Positions 27,801 to 36,346 of a stretch of DNA of 64,000 nucleotides are shown here, piece by piece. Position 1 is the first letter of the stretch; the number at the start of each line of letters is the position of its first letter. The translations under genes and the position numbers were made by a program. The notes under the pieces were generated by a model that saw nothing but the letters and a program-made list of their open reading frames with translations, was not told where the DNA came from and did no database searches. Where the stretch lies: assembly GCA_944388965.1 (NCBI GenBank), contig CALXKL010000006.1:1-64000 (forward strand). The letters are read 5' to 3'. This DNA comes from an uncultured Spirochaetales bacterium. GTDB taxonomy: Bacteria > Spirochaetota > Spirochaetia > Sphaerochaetales > Sphaerochaetaceae.

Positions 27801-28124
27801 ACGATCGACGGCCAGCTGGACTACGAAAGAGAGAGGGGCATACTTTCCAGCTCCATAGTCGACTCGGCTACCAACAGGCTCAAGTCCATACTGATGACCA
27901 CTCTGACGACGATGATGGGCGTCGTGCCGATGTCGATGGCGACAGGAGAGGGAAGCGAGATCTACGCCTCCCTCGGCCAGGCGATCGCCGGCGGTCTGTT
28001 CGCCACGACGGTCATCTCGCTGTTCGTCCTGCCGGTCATCTACTACACGCTGGAGAGACGGAAGCTCAGACGGCTCTACGGCAAGGGACGCAGGGAAGTG
28101 AAGAAGATGGAGGTGGAGGCATGA
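24894..28124 (+). CDS. RND efflux pump, AcrB/HAE1 type
   Basis: A 1076-residue inner-membrane proton-driven exporter that takes up drugs, bile salts or lipophilic compounds. It starts at GTG, 1 bp after the adaptor stop. It has the typical two-fold layout with 12 membrane helices and two large periplasmic loops. Family motifs are NIEFISGLNMPTVIVFSVYPGAS, the TM4 acidic region GMVVALGAIVDGSIVMLE (where proton-relay Asp residues normally sit) and, in the second half, GVITLGGTAVNNGIILFDYTN. The stop overlaps the outer-membrane gene as ATGA. Substrates are unknown. Confidence 0.93.
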   Translation: MKSARLAVRHPVYITMVLIALVLFGILSLSTMNIEFISGLNMPTVIVFSVYPGASAEQVESDVIDVLEENFATLPDFDSMTSNAYSSVGVVQIRFSDGVDVYDQLDEVRNRIDELEDQLPSGLQGKPTALVGGTEMLPIISFSVEGGADLAGVTSYVNDTVVPQITQIAGVSSVSVSGGSDMEVVVTLDTGRLDALGVSPLVVYQILGYSNTNLPLDMTTYEGRSSSLRFDGEYKSLDDIRNLTVGAGEDGTLIRLQDVADVRLVAREPDTVVRSDGRNIIQVDVNKRADGNTMDITSAVKDILEREEASMNGAVHFSIISEDARTISASLSTVIESGIMGVIVAVLVIFLILGNIQATLTIAISMPLSIFFTFIAMWTSGISISLMSITGMVVALGAIVDGSIVMLEQIYKHWQTRKDGRFLYTVNQSIFKGADEVGVSILGSAITTVIVFVPILFIDGLGGQIMHDVALTFMFALSASCIVAIVIIPYLLKKLLKEDERKVTDNVITCTADRIVVLYGRAVAWVLRNRKFVIMISIVLLVVTVWAVMQLGIAFIPSTDNSEFYVNLYFPSSNTMEMSQAKLDEAEAIVRSLVPEVRTIVTTVGQTSGLSFASTSSNGSIRVVLPPVAQRDEGRDVHTIMNIVKAALDESMTDVDVEVLNGGFDNLVSYVSGGGGYGITLVGEDMETLYGEAERVKAALERDPEVLSVTMDSSYDSYSAVIDASNNLLSSLGLTSYEAGTTTAILFNGMDCGIYTDPATGERYDIRLESDVMGSPMDEDVLASLKVTTQAGTAVSYASIASLGVENTISQINHTDRANTISLNAATTTEDSARIRERLSSYLDENPLADGVTTRTGGVGSLIEDIMVPIIAAMLIGFFLVFMVMVFQFERFDQPVIVMLTIPFCFIGVAIALIASGSTLNLLSMLGVITLGGTAVNNGIILFDYTNMTVRRRRIEAIEETGRTVDEDTTIDGQLDYERERGILSSSIVDSATNRLKSILMTTLTTMMGVVPMSMATGEGSEIYASLGQAIAGGLFATTVISLFVLPVIYYTLERRKLRRLYGKGRREVKKMEVEA

Positions 28125-29578
28125 ACAGGACATTGGGATCGACATTCATCGCAATCATGATGCTGGCCGCAGCCATCCCCGCAACGGCAGACGACATGAA
28201 GCTCACATACGACGACCTCAGGTCGTCCATGTCGGCGAACAACACCGCGCTGCTCAGTGCGGGAGAGGAATACACCAGCGCCCTGATCGACGTGGAGGAC
28301 GCAAAGTCGAACTACCATCCGCAGATCGGCTACACCGTGGCGGGAAGCTACGTGCTTAACCACCAGACGATGGACCTGGACCTGGGCGGGATAAAGGAAT
28401 GGGCCAGAGGGCAAGAACCCATAAAAATAGAAACGAACATAATGGGAACGCCTATACCCGTTCCTTTTGCGATGTCATCTATCACCGACACCCTCCCCGA
28501 CTCCTACAACATGGTCGTGGACGTCAGCGACCCCTACCTCAGCGCATCCATCTCGTTGGTGCAGCCGATATACACCTGGGGCAAGGTAACCAGCAACGTG
28601 AAGATGAACGAGGAGATCGCCCAGGCCAAGGCGCTGCAGATCGGTGACACCCAGGCCCAACTCGATGCCCAGCTCAAGGCGTTGCTGGCATCGCTGTATT
28701 ACCTGAAGGACTTCGACGACATACTGCAGGAGATGAAGAGCGACGCCGACGAGCTGGTCGACATAGCCCGCTCGGGAAGCGAAGCAGGCGTCGCACTGTC
28801 ACAGGACGTAGCCCAGGCACAGGTCGGCGCGAAGCAGCTGGAGCTGGCCATCGTGCAGGTCCGCACACAGGTCGACACGCTGGTTTCGCAGCTCGAGACG
28901 CTCACGGGCATCAGAGGTCTGACACCGGAGATGATCGACTACGTTCCCGACGAGGACTTCTACGCCCAGATCGCCAATGCCGACAGGAGGATACTTGAGC
29001 TCCAGGCCACAGGCAACGGCCAGGCGACGATGCAGATGCTCGACCACATGGTCAGTGCGACGCAGTACGCCCAGAAGGCGGCGGACCGGTCCATGTACGT
29101 CGTGCCGGACATCGCGCTGAGCGTCAGCGCCGACTACAGCGCCCCCATGACCCGTGACTTCGTCGAGCAGAGCGCATGGAGTGTCACAGTGGCGGTCGCC
29201 CTCCAGGGCACGATCTGGGATGGAGGCCAGAGGCTGAACGACCGCGACAGGGCCGAAAGCGCCACACGCTCCGCCCAGATCGCACGCCAGCAGGCCGTCG
29301 AAACGATACGCACCACGCTTGCACAGAACTTCGCCTCCATCGACCTGGCCCTGGCCCGGATAGACTACCAGGATGCCGACATCGCGATGCTGGAGGACCA
29401 GCTCGCAGTGGAGGAGACGAAGCTGGAATACGGAACCGGCAGCCGGCAGGATGTCATACAGAAGCGCATCGAACTGAACCAGGCGAAGCTGGACAGACTG
29501 ACAAGCAGAATCACGCTTGCGACCAGCTGTCACACCGTCGAATACCTGACGGGCTTCACTGCGCAGAATACCCGGTGA
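28121..29578 (+). CDS. TolC-family outer membrane efflux protein
   Basis: A 485-residue outer-membrane factor that should form the trimeric exit duct of the adjacent RND pump. A signal peptide (about residues 1-23, ending in IPATADD) is followed by two helical OEP repeats. The first repeat begins with LTYDDLRSSMSANNTALLSAG and SASISLVQPIYTWGKVTSNV, the second with SVTVAVALQGTIWDGGQRLN. Its ATG overlaps the pump stop, showing translational coupling. It supports a double-membrane organism. The gene ends at a hairpin shared with the opposite hydrolase. Confidence 0.9.
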   Translation: MNRTLGSTFIAIMMLAAAIPATADDMKLTYDDLRSSMSANNTALLSAGEEYTSALIDVEDAKSNYHPQIGYTVAGSYVLNHQTMDLDLGGIKEWARGQEPIKIETNIMGTPIPVPFAMSSITDTLPDSYNMVVDVSDPYLSASISLVQPIYTWGKVTSNVKMNEEIAQAKALQIGDTQAQLDAQLKALLASLYYLKDFDDILQEMKSDADELVDIARSGSEAGVALSQDVAQAQVGAKQLELAIVQVRTQVDTLVSQLETLTGIRGLTPEMIDYVPDEDFYAQIANADRRILELQATGNGQATMQMLDHMVSATQYAQKAADRSMYVVPDIALSVSADYSAPMTRDFVEQSAWSVTVAVALQGTIWDGGQRLNDRDRAESATRSAQIARQQAVETIRTTLAQNFASIDLALARIDYQDADIAMLEDQLAVEETKLEYGTGSRQDVIQKRIELNQAKLDRLTSRITLATSCHTVEYLTGFTAQNTR

Positions 29579-29584
29579 CAATCT

Positions 29585-29607
29585 GATGGCCGCCCCAGGC
29601 GGTCATC
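29585..29607. terminator. Bidirectional hairpin after TolC gene
   Basis: GATGGCCGCC pairs with GGCGGTCATC (10 bp, one G-U) around a 3-base loop, between the convergent tolC-type and hydrolase genes. It overlaps the hydrolase stop codon. Confidence 0.6.
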
Positions 29608-30580
29608 ATTCCTCCTCCTGGATGCGGAACGCCCTAGACAGGGCACGTATCCTCACTGCAAGCATCCTTCTGGCGACATCGCACGAGACCATGGCATCGT
29701 ATCCATGGCAGGCGCCCTCGACATCATGAAACTCGACCTCCACGCCGGCCTCGCGGAGCCTGTCGGCGTAGGAGAGCGCATCGTCATGTAGACTGTCGTA
29801 GCGCGCCGCCTCGATATAGGCAGGAGGAAGGCAGGAGAAGTCGTTTTCTGCCAGAGGGGATACGTACTCCCCTCTCCTTCCACCCAGGTACATGTCCCAC
29901 ATCCTGCGGCTGAGGGCCGTGTTCCATACAGGACATGCTCTGTAACGCAGGCTGGATGCGCTGGTCAGGCTGTCGTCCAGCACAGGATAGACAAGCAGCT
30001 GGAAGCACACGCCGATACCCTCCTTCGCACAACGACGAGCCAGGGTCGCGGCGATGCAGGCCCCTGCGCTGTCGCCGCCGAGCGCGATACGCGTTGCATC
30101 CACTCCGTCCAGGGAGCACAGGTGTCTAAGCGCAGCCATGCAGTCGTCCTCACCTGCAGGCCAGGGATGGGCGTCGCTGGTCCTGTAGCGCGGAACCATG
30201 ACGATGCACCCGGCTCCGGAAGAATAACCCATCGCCTTGCCGTACAGGTACGGTGCGGCCTCAAGGAAGAATCCTCCACCATGCATGTACAGCATGGCGG
30301 GCAGAGGCCCGGATGCGTTCTTCGGACGGTAGATGACGTAATTGAGGATGTGGTCGCCCAGATCGATGGCCCCTTCCTCCTCGTCGACCAGACGCGTCGC
30401 CTCCGGCCTGGGCATTGCCAGCAGCATGCGGTTGGCCAGCCTGATTATAGGCCTTGATGCCAGCACCGACGGCACATAAACGGGAGCAAGACGCCTCAGC
30501 CCCTTTGCAAGCGGATAGCGGCGCATCCTGTAGACGCACCAGATGACGATGACAAGAGCCAGGGTGGCGGTCACGACCAT
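29606..30580 (-). CDS. Alpha/beta hydrolase, HSL-type esterase
   Basis: A 324-residue esterase/lipase of the hormone-sensitive-lipase group. The oxyanion-hole motif is MLYMHGGGFF, the nucleophile elbow is GGDSAGA, and the likely acid and base are the Asp in AARYDSLHDDA and the His in GACHGYDAM. An N-terminal hydrophobic helix (VVTATLALVIVIWCVYRM) suggests membrane anchoring. The start at 30580 overlaps the end of the upstream YwaF-type gene by 10 bases. Substrate is likely a short-chain ester; it could also act on acylated sugars. Confidence 0.88.
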   Translation of the reverse strand: MVVTATLALVIVIWCVYRMRRYPLAKGLRRLAPVYVPSVLASRPIIRLANRMLLAMPRPEATRLVDEEEGAIDLGDHILNYVIYRPKNASGPLPAMLYMHGGGFFLEAAPYLYGKAMGYSSGAGCIVMVPRYRTSDAHPWPAGEDDCMAALRHLCSLDGVDATRIALGGDSAGACIAATLARRCAKEGIGVCFQLLVYPVLDDSLTSASSLRYRACPVWNTALSRRMWDMYLGGRRGEYVSPLAENDFSCLPPAYIEAARYDSLHDDALSYADRLREAGVEVEFHDVEGACHGYDAMVSCDVARRMLAVRIRALSRAFRIQEEE

Positions 30581-31290
30581 TTCAGCCTCCTCGGCACCAG
30601 ATACATGATGCTCCACACCAGGGCGGCGATCAGGGGGAAGGCCAGGACATACCAGCCGCCCACCAGCTTCTCGAGGAACGATAGCGGATTGCCCTCGTCG
30701 CCGGAATTCAGGAAGAGGAAGTTGGTATCGAGGAAGCGGTTCGCGACGACGGCCACCACGACAGCCACCGCCAGGAACGGAAACGAGTACACAAGACGGC
30801 GGAAGCATGGTCTGAAGCCGCCGCATAGCAGCATCACGGGATAGGAGACGATCAGGATGTGTATCGTGAAGCTGTGGATCGACTCCCAGTTCCAGCAGGG
30901 CAGCATCATCCAGTTGGGGAAGACCAGGGCCATCAGGGCCGTCGGAAGACTGACCGCATACAGGTACTCCGCCACCCTTTCGTCGGGATGGAAGGCGTGC
31001 AGCGCGATGACGAACACCGAGATCGAGCACAGATGCAGAGGCAGGAACGACCATTCCCACTGCCCGGTGGGTATCGTCACGAGGTACTTGAGCGCCTCGT
31101 CCGCCAGGACGAGCAGCGCCACCAGGATGCGGATCGTGCACCTTGATTCCGCTCCTCCCCTGGCATAGAGGCGGGATACGATGACGATATACAGAGCTCC
31201 GGCGGCCAGCCAGAGGACATGGCAGGGCGAGTACGAGCCCATGCCCATACCCTCACCTATCGTCGTCTTGGTACACAGGAAAGCGTCCAT
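30571..31290 (-). CDS. YwaF/TMEM164-family membrane protein
   Basis: A 239-residue membrane protein of the TIGR02206 (YwaF) family with about seven helices. Motifs are GQWEWSFLPLHLCSISVFVI, LMALVFPNWMMLPCWNWES, SFTIHILIVSYPVMLL and LDTNFLFLN. The start at 31290 has GGGGAG upstream; an internal Met at 31248 is possible. Its 3' end overlaps the hydrolase gene, so the two are probably co-expressed and may act on the same lipid or acyl substrate. Function in bacteria is not established. Confidence 0.8.
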   Translation of the reverse strand: MDAFLCTKTTIGEGMGMGSYSPCHVLWLAAGALYIVIVSRLYARGGAESRCTIRILVALLVLADEALKYLVTIPTGQWEWSFLPLHLCSISVFVIALHAFHPDERVAEYLYAVSLPTALMALVFPNWMMLPCWNWESIHSFTIHILIVSYPVMLLCGGFRPCFRRLVYSFPFLAVAVVVAVVANRFLDTNFLFLNSGDEGNPLSFLEKLVGGWYVLAFPLIAALVWSIMYLVPRRLKWS

Positions 31291-31394
31291 AACTCCCCAC
31301 CCTCCCTCTTTTATTGCACGTAGCAGCGCCCATCTTCAAGCCGACGGACCCAAAAAGATTGTACAAATCGCGATACGGGGGCAGAATCATCAGC

Positions 31395-33536
31395 ATGGGA
31401 CAGACATCACTGGAGAGCATCGGCTTGTTCGGCTACGGCTTCGTGGACAGCCGCTATCTGGAGGAAGGCGAAGACGAATACAGGTTCAGATTCCAACAGG
31501 TGCCCATGGACGGATACAGACACCTGCGGGACGACGAGATCGCATCGCTTGAGGCGCAGGGCAACCGCTGTGCCAGATGGGATGACGTGTGGGTGCGCGA
31601 CCCGTTCGACGTCTCGCTGGTCAGAAGATGCACGTTCTACGGCCTGGTCAGGCTCGGCCCCTTCGAGAAGGCCATGGTCACCTTCCACGACTTCGCCCTT
31701 GAGACAGGAGTCGTCGACAGTAGGATAATAAGCAGCGACATACTGGAGAACGCGGCAGTGCACGGCTGCGGCCATGTAAGCCACTACATCATCGGCAGAC
31801 GCTGCATCGTATACGACGTCGACGAGCTGCAGACGACCGACCACTCGAAGTTCGGCGTGGGCATCGTCAAGGAGGGCGAGGACGAGAGCGTCAGGGTCAC
31901 CATCGACCTGATGAACGAGGCGGGAGGACGCGAGGTGCTGCCCTTCGTCGGCATGAACAGTGCAGACGCCTGGCTGTGGGCGAAGACGAGGGGCGACGGG
32001 GTGCTGATGGACCGTCTGAGACGGCTCACCGAGAAGACCGTCACGCCGAAAAGGGGCGTGTACGGGAGAGTCGGCGACGGATCCGTGCTGAAAAACTGCG
32101 AGATTGTCAAGGACGTCGACTTCGGCCCGGCATGCTACGCCAAGGGCTGCAACAAGCTGAAGAACCTCACCGTCGACTCGTCCGACGAGGAGCCGACCCA
32201 GCTGGGCGAAGGCATCGAGCTGGTCAACGGAATCGTGGGACGCGGCTCCAGGATATTCTACGGCTGCAAGGCCATCCGCTTCGTCACGGGCACGCACTGC
32301 AATCTGAAGTACGGGGCACGTCTCATACACTCGTTCCTGGGAGACAACGGCACGGTGAGCTGCTGCGAGGTCCTGAACAACCTCATCTTCCCCTTCCACG
32401 AAGAGCACCACAACAATTCATTCCTGATCGCGTCGCTGGTCATGGGCCAGAGCAACATGGCCGCAGGGGCCACGATCGGCTCGAACCACAACAGCCGGGG
32501 CAACGACGGCGAGCTGGTGGCCGGCAGAGGCTTCTGGCCGGCCCTGTCCACCACGCTCAAGCACGACAGCCGCTTCGCCTCCTACACCCTGATATCAAAA
32601 GGCGACTACCCATGCGAGCTCGATGTACGACTGCCATTCGGCCTCGTCGCCGACAACACGGTCAAGGGGCGGCGCGAGGTCATGCCGGCCTACTGGTGGA
32701 TGTACAACATGTACGCTCTGGTGCGCAATTCCTGGAAGTTCGGCAGACGCGACAGGAGAATCGATCGTCCGGTGGCCATAGAGACGGACTTCCTCGCCCC
32801 CGACACCGCGCTCGAGATCGTGCATGCCATCACGTTGATGGAGCTGTGGTGCGGGCAGAGCGCCGGTGCGGACAGGAGCGACGAGGAGGCATGCAGGAGA
32901 CTTGGACGCAGCCTTCTCAGGCAGGGGCGCAAGCTGGACTTCGAGGTGCTGACCTATTCCATCGAACACTCGACGACCCCGGTGAGGATCCTCAAGCCGG
33001 TGAAGTCGTACAGGGCCTACCACGACATGCTTGTGTTCTATGCGATGAAGATCATCGCCGACTACTGTCTCAAGCACGCCCTGAAGGTACGCGAGGTGTT
33101 CCAGTCGCGCTTCGACGCCAGACTCGAGCCGCTCGTGAACATGGGCGGCCAGCTGGTGCCGCGGCATCGCCTCGAGACCCTTATACGCGACATCGACGAA
33201 GGACGCCTGGACAGCTGGGATGCGGTCCACGAGCGCTACAGGCATCTGGCGGACCTCTACGATGAGGACAGGCTGGAGAACGCAGTGGCGGTCCTGCTGT
33301 TCATCGCCGCCAGGGCCTCGTCCACGCCCGACGACCTGTACGACAGCTGGAGGACACGCTGTGTCCAACTCAACGGATGGATACTGCAGGAGGTCATGAA
33401 GACCAAGCAGAAGGACTACGAGAACCCGTTCAGGTGGATAACCTACGACAGCGAGGAGGAGCGGCGGGCCGTGCTGGGTGACAGGATGACGGACATCCCC
33501 TTCGCAGTGCCGCAGTACAGCCCGGTCGACTGGTGA
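31395..33536 (+). CDS. DUF4954 family protein (left-handed beta-helix)
   Basis: A protein of about 713 residues recognised as DUF4954, found mainly in Bacteroidetes and spirochaetes. The opening YRHLRDDEIASLEAQGNRCARWDDV is typical. Many hexapeptide-like turns (SSDILENAAVHGCGHVSHYI, YGCKAIRFVTGTHCNLKYGA, AAGATIGSNHNSRGNDGELV) point to a left-handed parallel beta-helix related to sugar-nucleotide acyl/uridyltransferases. The HNSRGNDGE segment is a likely active or binding site. The C-terminal third is helical. The start is uncertain: the ATG at 31395 has only a distant G-rich site, and the frame is open to a TTG at 31314. Function is unknown. Confidence 0.8.
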   Translation: MGQTSLESIGLFGYGFVDSRYLEEGEDEYRFRFQQVPMDGYRHLRDDEIASLEAQGNRCARWDDVWVRDPFDVSLVRRCTFYGLVRLGPFEKAMVTFHDFALETGVVDSRIISSDILENAAVHGCGHVSHYIIGRRCIVYDVDELQTTDHSKFGVGIVKEGEDESVRVTIDLMNEAGGREVLPFVGMNSADAWLWAKTRGDGVLMDRLRRLTEKTVTPKRGVYGRVGDGSVLKNCEIVKDVDFGPACYAKGCNKLKNLTVDSSDEEPTQLGEGIELVNGIVGRGSRIFYGCKAIRFVTGTHCNLKYGARLIHSFLGDNGTVSCCEVLNNLIFPFHEEHHNNSFLIASLVMGQSNMAAGATIGSNHNSRGNDGELVAGRGFWPALSTTLKHDSRFASYTLISKGDYPCELDVRLPFGLVADNTVKGRREVMPAYWWMYNMYALVRNSWKFGRRDRRIDRPVAIETDFLAPDTALEIVHAITLMELWCGQSAGADRSDEEACRRLGRSLLRQGRKLDFEVLTYSIEHSTTPVRILKPVKSYRAYHDMLVFYAMKIIADYCLKHALKVREVFQSRFDARLEPLVNMGGQLVPRHRLETLIRDIDEGRLDSWDAVHERYRHLADLYDEDRLENAVAVLLFIAARASSTPDDLYDSWRTRCVQLNGWILQEVMKTKQKDYENPFRWITYDSEEERRAVLGDRMTDIPFAVPQYSPVDW

Positions 33537-33537
33537 G

Positions 33538-34791
33538 TCACTCCCGGGCCGGAACGCTCACGTAGGGCTCGTACCAGTAGGCTTTCCGGAGGAGTTCCTC
33601 GTTGCCCTCCAGCTCGCCCTCGATCGACAGGAACGAGATGACCTTGCAATCTTCGAACAGATGACTGCAATGACGGGGGAAGGGGTCGTCAGGAACGATG
33701 CCTACATTGTCTATGCCATCCAGTGCGGCCAGGAAAGCCTCGCCGTCATGGATTCCGACAGGGTAGCCCGCCTTTCTGATGGCAAGGAAGAACCGTACCG
33801 CTTCGCCCCAGCTTACACCTGTGGATACACAGACATGAAAGCCTTCTTCGTCCGAGCGCACGTACAGGCTGACACGTGTACTACTGCCGCCAAGCACGAC
33901 CTCGAACGGATGGCCACCCATCCAGGTATCACCCTTCAGCCATTTGCGGAACTCCTCGCTGCTGTCCGGGTCGATGTCGAATATGCCGCTGCTTTTGCAG
34001 AATGTCGTGGCCTCGAATCGCCTTGCATCGCCCTCGTCCTTCGCCCTGTCGTTGCCGATTGCATCATAACCCAGTGCAATCATGTGGAACCACACCCTGG
34101 CCGTCATGTCCTTGATCGGCGGAACTTCTCCATACTGCCAGCAACCCGCTGCAAGCTCCCTTCTGAAATCCTCGATCTCGTCCGGTGTCAGTCCCTGCAT
34201 GCTCCGTTCCCGGCTCCCCTCCAGACAGTCCCACAGGTCACGCCGCAGTATCCTTCCCCAGCGATGCCGGTACGGCAAGCCGGATAGAAGGAACCCACGG
34301 TATGTGTCATCCGCGACCATCTTCACAGCCTTCTCCACCTCCGGAATGAGCAGGGAGAAGAAGCGCACCAGTCGTCCTTCCGGTTCAGGATGGGTTGCCC
34401 ACGTGACCGGATGTGGCCGTGGATCGTATTCGACGACAAGGGAATTCGTCACACCCATGCATCTGTATCCATCATGCTCAGCTATCCAGATCCTGTACCA
34501 TTCGCATTCATACGGATTCCAGCTCTTCCATTCGGCAAGCCATGCCTCCCGGCTGGTGTCTTCGCTGTCGTAGGCACAATCCTCCTTCCATTCCTCATAG
34601 GGACACCAGTCCTCGGGCCCGCCCCTTTCAAGTCTTATCCAGATGCTGCGGTTTCCGTCACTGCCGGTGGCCTCAAGCGGGCTCATTGTACGGAACAGCC
34701 TGTCGAGAAGAACAACCTCGTCCGGCCGGGATACCAGCACCTCGCGGGAGACCGGAAGCCGGCAGTAGAGATCCATCTGTGAAGAGAACAT
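33538..34791 (-). CDS. Unrecognised tryptophan-rich protein
   Basis: A 417-residue soluble protein without a recognised family. It is unusually rich in Trp, Tyr and acidic residues (EDWCPYEEWKEDCAYDS, WLAEWKSWNPYECEWYRIWI, HRWGRILRRDLWDCLEG). The middle contains VRFFSLLIPEVEKAVKMVAD and the C-terminal half has ETTFCKSSGIFDID and VVLGGSSTRVSLYVRSDE, which look like a folded alpha/beta domain. The start ATG is 7 bases after AGGAGG. It follows an AT-rich promoter region and lies between convergent DUF4954 and tandem MATE genes. No signal peptide is visible. It may be a recent acquisition. Confidence 0.7.
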   Translation of the reverse strand: MFSSQMDLYCRLPVSREVLVSRPDEVVLLDRLFRTMSPLEATGSDGNRSIWIRLERGGPEDWCPYEEWKEDCAYDSEDTSREAWLAEWKSWNPYECEWYRIWIAEHDGYRCMGVTNSLVVEYDPRPHPVTWATHPEPEGRLVRFFSLLIPEVEKAVKMVADDTYRGFLLSGLPYRHRWGRILRRDLWDCLEGSRERSMQGLTPDEIEDFRRELAAGCWQYGEVPPIKDMTARVWFHMIALGYDAIGNDRAKDEGDARRFEATTFCKSSGIFDIDPDSSEEFRKWLKGDTWMGGHPFEVVLGGSSTRVSLYVRSDEEGFHVCVSTGVSWGEAVRFFLAIRKAGYPVGIHDGEAFLAALDGIDNVGIVPDDPFPRHCSHLFEDCKVISFLSIEGELEGNEELLRKAYWYEPYVSVPARE

Positions 34792-34966
34792 CAAAACACC
34801 TCCTTACAGAACGGATGCTAGCAGGAAACACAATCGGTGTAAATACGAAATTTAAGCTATTTTCTGCTTGATTTATGCTTAAATAAGTAAATAAAAGCAT
34901 TTATATACTCTTTGCTTTATATACTATGAGCCCATAGTTGATAAATGTTGAGCAATGTTCGACGAG
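34792..34966. other. AT-rich promoter region
   Basis: 175 strongly AT-rich bases between two leftward genes. The octamer TATATACT occurs twice within about 25 bases, around 34905 and 34920. No gene is visible. It probably holds the promoter of the tryptophan-rich protein gene and the end of the MATE transcript. Confidence 0.4.
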
Positions 34967-36307
34967 TCACTCCCGGACCAGGTCGGTGTGGGCGAAATGG
35001 ATGGCATAGGGGATCTGGAAGGCCAGCATGCACACCCAGCCGATGGCGCAGGCCCAGCATATTCCGACGATGCCCATGTGCGACACGAGGATGAAGGTGA
35101 AGATGACGCGTAGCGATGCCTGTATGCAGGTGCCGACCAGAGTCGTCTTCATCCTGCCCACCCCGCGGAAGAAGCCCTGTATGCCGTTGGTGAATGCCGG
35201 GAAGATGTACAGGAAGGCCATCGTCGACAGATATCTTTCCCCTTCGGCGATTACGGCATCGGCCCCCTCTCCGGTGATGAACAGCTGCATGATCACCCTT
35301 CTGAGCGCAAGCACCACGGCGGCGAGAATCAGGAAGTAGACGGTCTCGATGACCAGACCCCTGACAAAGCCCTTGTATGCCCTTGCCTTCTTCCCGGCTC
35401 CCCTGTTCTGGGCGATAAACGTGGTCATGGCGTGGCTGATGTTCTGCTCCGGGGTGTATGCGAAGTCGTCTATCCTGGTCACGGCGTTGTAGGCGGCGAT
35501 TGTGGCGACGCCAAGAGTGTTGACGACCCCCTGTATCATGAGCTTGCCGATCGGCTGGACCGACTGCTGCAATGCGGTGACCGCACCGTATGAAAGCGTC
35601 GTCTTCAGCATGCCCCTGTCCACCTTGAGATCCCCTGCTCCAAGTCCCAGGACAGGGACATGGCGATGGATGTAGACGAAGCACAGGAGGGCCGAGACGA
35701 CCTCGGATATGGTCGTCGTCATCGCCGAGCAGGTGATGCCGAAGCCGAGGTAGCCTATGAAGAAGAGGTCCAGCACCGCGTTGAGGACGCTCGTGACCAT
35801 CAGGAACTTGAGAGGCGTCTTCGAATCCCCTACGCTCTTGAGCGCCTGGGACAGTGCGTTGTAGAAGTAGGTGAACGGGACGCCGAGAAAGACGATCCTC
35901 AGATACACCGCAGTGATGTCGTGTATGGATGGCGGCACGTTCAGAAGCCTGAGCAGCGGGTCGATGAAGACGATGCCCAGTGCGGTCAGGACCAGAGAGA
36001 AGACCGTGCCTGACACCAGCAGCGTCGACAGCTCCCGCTTCAGACTAGTGTAGTCCCCCGCTCCGAAGAACGAGCTCATCAGGACCCCTGCCCCGATGCA
36101 GATGCCGGAGATGCCGAGTATGAGGATGTTCATGACGGGTCCGGCCATGCCGGTGGCGGCAAGGGCGTCGGCACCTATGAAGCGGCCGGCGATCATGGAG
36201 TCGACGGCGTTGTAGGCGAGCTGGAAGAGGTTGCCCAGCACCAGAGGGATGGTATACCCCACCAGCTGTCTCGCTATGCTCCCCTTCGTCATGTCCACTG
36301 TAGCCAT
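34967..36307 (-). CDS. MATE family efflux transporter
   Basis: A 446-residue inner-membrane antiporter with 12 predicted helices. The start MTKGSIARQLVGYTIPLVLGNLFQLAYNAVDSMIAGRFIG is typical of the MATE/DinF-like branch, with the repeat half at GAVTALQQSVQPIGKLMIQG. It should export drugs or metabolites against sodium or protons. The start at 36307 is the longest plausible; an internal Met at 36292 also fits. It stands as a separate leftward gene downstream of vsr. Confidence 0.9.
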   Translation of the reverse strand: MATVDMTKGSIARQLVGYTIPLVLGNLFQLAYNAVDSMIAGRFIGADALAATGMAGPVMNILILGISGICIGAGVLMSSFFGAGDYTSLKRELSTLLVSGTVFSLVLTALGIVFIDPLLRLLNVPPSIHDITAVYLRIVFLGVPFTYFYNALSQALKSVGDSKTPLKFLMVTSVLNAVLDLFFIGYLGFGITCSAMTTTISEVVSALLCFVYIHRHVPVLGLGAGDLKVDRGMLKTTLSYGAVTALQQSVQPIGKLMIQGVVNTLGVATIAAYNAVTRIDDFAYTPEQNISHAMTTFIAQNRGAGKKARAYKGFVRGLVIETVYFLILAAVVLALRRVIMQLFITGEGADAVIAEGERYLSTMAFLYIFPAFTNGIQGFFRGVGRMKTTLVGTCIQASLRVIFTFILVSHMGIVGICWACAIGWVCMLAFQIPYAIHFAHTDLVRE

Positions 36308-36346
36308 GATGGGAATGTTAATCCTATGAGTGGCGTTGTGGAAGAC

